7,807 nucleotides of DNA. Source: Chthoniobacterales bacterium (GTDB taxonomy: Bacteria; Verrucomicrobiota; Verrucomicrobiia; Chthoniobacterales; UBA10450). Of the stretch, positions 6,362-7,807 are shown in pieces (the stretch's first letter is position 1; each line of letters opens with the position of its first letter). A model generated the notes under the pieces. The model saw only the letters and a list, made by a program, of their open reading frames with translations, was not told the DNA's origin and searched no databases. The stretch lies in NCBI GenBank assembly GCA_013694945.1, contig JACDBM010000217.1, positions 1 to 7,807 on the forward strand, given 5' to 3'. A program made the position numbers and the translations under genes.

Positions 6362-7807
6362 ATGAAAGCCTATCTCGCTCTCTTGCGGATCGACCTGAAG
6401 CTCGCACTGCGGAACAAGGCGGTCTTGTTCTTCAATTACTTTTTCCCACTGATTTTCTTCTTCGTCTTCGCGCAGCTCTTCGACGCGAAACAAGGCGCCG
6501 CCATTAATCAGGTGGTGACCATGGTTCTGGCGCTCGGCATTCTGGGGAATGGCCTCTACGGGGCAGGGATGCGCGCGGTCATGGACCGGGAAGCCAATGT
6601 GCTTCGCCGCTACAAGGTGACGCCTATTTCGCCGGCACCGCTGCTCGTTGCCTCGATCGCGACCGGCGTGCTCCTTTTTCTGCCTGCGGTCATCCTCACG
6701 ATCGCGCTCGCGAATCAGTTCTACGGCATGACGCTGCCGCACAACCTGCTTTCGTTTTTTATTTTTGTCGCGGTCGGCGCGATGGCTTTTCGCGCCATCG
6801 GTTTGATCGTCGCCGCGGTCGTTAATTCCTCGCAGGAGAGCAACCTTCTCATCCAGCCGCTCTACATGGGCATGCTTTTCCTGAGCGGGATCACCATTCC
6901 GATCACTCTCTTCCCAACGTGGCTTCAAGGCGTGACGCAGTTCATCCCCGCCACCTACCTCATGACCGGAATGGCCGGCATCCTCCAGCGCGGCGAAAGC
7001 ATTTGGAATAACTGGCCCGCGGTTGTCGCGCTCCTCGTTACCACCGCGGTCGGCACCTTCATCGCGACGAAACTCTTCCGCTGGGAAAAGGAGGAGAAAC
7101 TGCGGCCTTCCGCCAAACTCTGGGTGCTGGTGGCGCTGCTTCCGTTTGTCTTGTTAGGCACTTATCAGGCCTGGAGCCGGGAGGATCTGGTGAAAGCAAA
7201 GATCCTAGCGCGCGAAACCAAACGTGGGCGCTCCTGGCTGATCCAGAACGCCCGTATTTTCGTCGGCGACGGCCGTGTGCTCGAGGCGGGCTCGGTCCTG
7301 ATCCGCCGGGGAAAGATCGAGAGGATTTTTGAAGGCGGCGCGCCTGAGGCGAAGTCATTGAACGCCGAGACAATCGAAGGCGCCGGCAAGACCGTCCTGC
7401 CGGGCTTGATTGACGTCCACGTTCATCTTGGCGCGAGCGGCGGTTTTTACGATGACATGAGTAAAGCGTTCGATCCGAAGGCAGCGGAACGCGAGCTGGC
7501 CGCGTACTTGTATAGCGGCGTGACCGCAGTTCGAAGCGCCGGCGATTCGCTCGAAAGCATGCTGAAGCTGCGCCGTGAGTTCGGCAGCGGCGAGAAGCTC
7601 GGCGCGGAGTTATTCCTCTGCGGTCCGCTCTTCACTGCGGAGGGGGGTCACGGCACGGAGTACGCGAAGTTCATGCCGGAATCGATGCGCGCGGCGTTCA
7701 CCGCGGGCTTTGTCCGAACTCCATCCAGCGCCGAAGAGGCGCGCAAGCAGGTGGACGAACTCGCGGCCAAAGGAGTGAACGCGATCAAAGGAGTGCTGGA
7801 GGGTGGC
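6362..7807 (+). CDS. Fusion: ABC-2 exporter permease + imidazolonepropionase-like amidohydrolase, C-terminus cut by window edge
   Basis: One uninterrupted frame of 482 codons to the right edge. Residues 1-240 are an ABC-2 permease: an N-terminal amphipathic stretch, six membrane helices (about 20-40, 50-70, 92-115, 128-153, 161-180, 216-237), the cytoplasmic loop EANVLRRYKVTPISP, and LSGITIPI before helix-5's exit. A charged stretch RWEKEEKLRPSAK (240-252) leads to an additional helix (253-267). Residues 292-482 are the start of a metal-dependent amidohydrolase: the beta strand IQNARIFVGDG, PGLIDVHVHLG with metal ligands H353/H355, SGVTAVRSAG, GGHG (H430) and IKGVLEGG, where K476 could be the metal-bridging lysine. 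It follows the partner ATPase gene. The amidohydrolase relatives include imidazolonepropionase and peptidase-like enzymes; substrate unknown. The rest of the hydrolase lies outside the window. A sequencing error joining two genes is possible but unlikely, since no frame anomaly is seen. Confidence 0.88.
   Translation, partial: MKAYLALLRIDLKLALRNKAVLFFNYFFPLIFFFVFAQLFDAKQGAAINQVVTMVLALGILGNGLYGAGMRAVMDREANVLRRYKVTPISPAPLLVASIATGVLLFLPAVILTIALANQFYGMTLPHNLLSFFIFVAVGAMAFRAIGLIVAAVVNSSQESNLLIQPLYMGMLFLSGITIPITLFPTWLQGVTQFIPATYLMTGMAGILQRGESIWNNWPAVVALLVTTAVGTFIATKLFRWEKEEKLRPSAKLWVLVALLPFVLLGTYQAWSREDLVKAKILARETKRGRSWLIQNARIFVGDGRVLEAGSVLIRRGKIERIFEGGAPEAKSLNAETIEGAGKTVLPGLIDVHVHLGASGGFYDDMSKAFDPKAAERELAAYLYSGVTAVRSAGDSLESMLKLRREFGSGEKLGAELFLCGPLFTAEGGHGTEYAKFMPESMRAAFTAGFVRTPSSAEEARKQVDELAAKGVNAIKGVLEGG

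Noticed and set aside
6317..6928. 203-codon minus-strand frame opposite the permease
   Set aside because: Highly charged shadow of the membrane-protein frame; the plus strand shows a clear ABC-2 permease.

Overview
This is a high-GC chromosomal window with tightly packed, housekeeping-type genes. An apolipoprotein N-acyltransferase implies a diderm (Gram-negative) host. Gene style, the absence of strong Shine-Dalgarno sites and short GC-rich palindromes remind me of soil Verrucomicrobia (Spartobacteria/Chthoniobacter-like). That placement is from memory and low confidence; Acidobacteria or another soil phylum is possible.

Layout. Bases 1-1034 (minus strand, C-terminus cut by the window edge) encode an Fsr-type major facilitator transporter, the fosmidomycin-resistance family. 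A gap of about 93 bp separates it from a divergent plus-strand cluster. The cluster starts with a complete phospho-sugar mutase (1128-3134) carrying all four signature loops of the alpha-D-phosphohexomutase fold. Three bases later comes a small unrecognised 104-residue protein (3138-3452), and nine bases after that a GTG-started apolipoprotein N-acyltransferase, lnt (3462-5204). Then come an ABC-2-type exporter ATPase (5284-6213), a 148-bp spacer holding a hairpin, and an open reading frame running off the right edge (6362-7807).

The last frame is the most interesting item. Its first ~240 codons are an ABC-2 exporter permease. Without any stop it continues through an extra predicted membrane helix into an imidazolonepropionase-like amidohydrolase with an HxH metal motif. 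With the ATPase upstream, this looks like an exporter whose channel subunit carries a metallohydrolase, probably on the outer face of the inner membrane.

A second theme is small palindromes. One lies in-frame inside lnt, in a roughly 50-residue loop absent from E. coli Lnt. Another lies between the ATPase and permease genes. Both can form two mutually exclusive hairpins with the same logic, suggesting a dispersed palindromic element.

Functionally the window joins sugar-phosphate metabolism, lipoprotein maturation and envelope export; only the ATPase/permease pair is an obvious functional unit. No tRNA, rRNA, CRISPR array, transposase or phage gene was seen.
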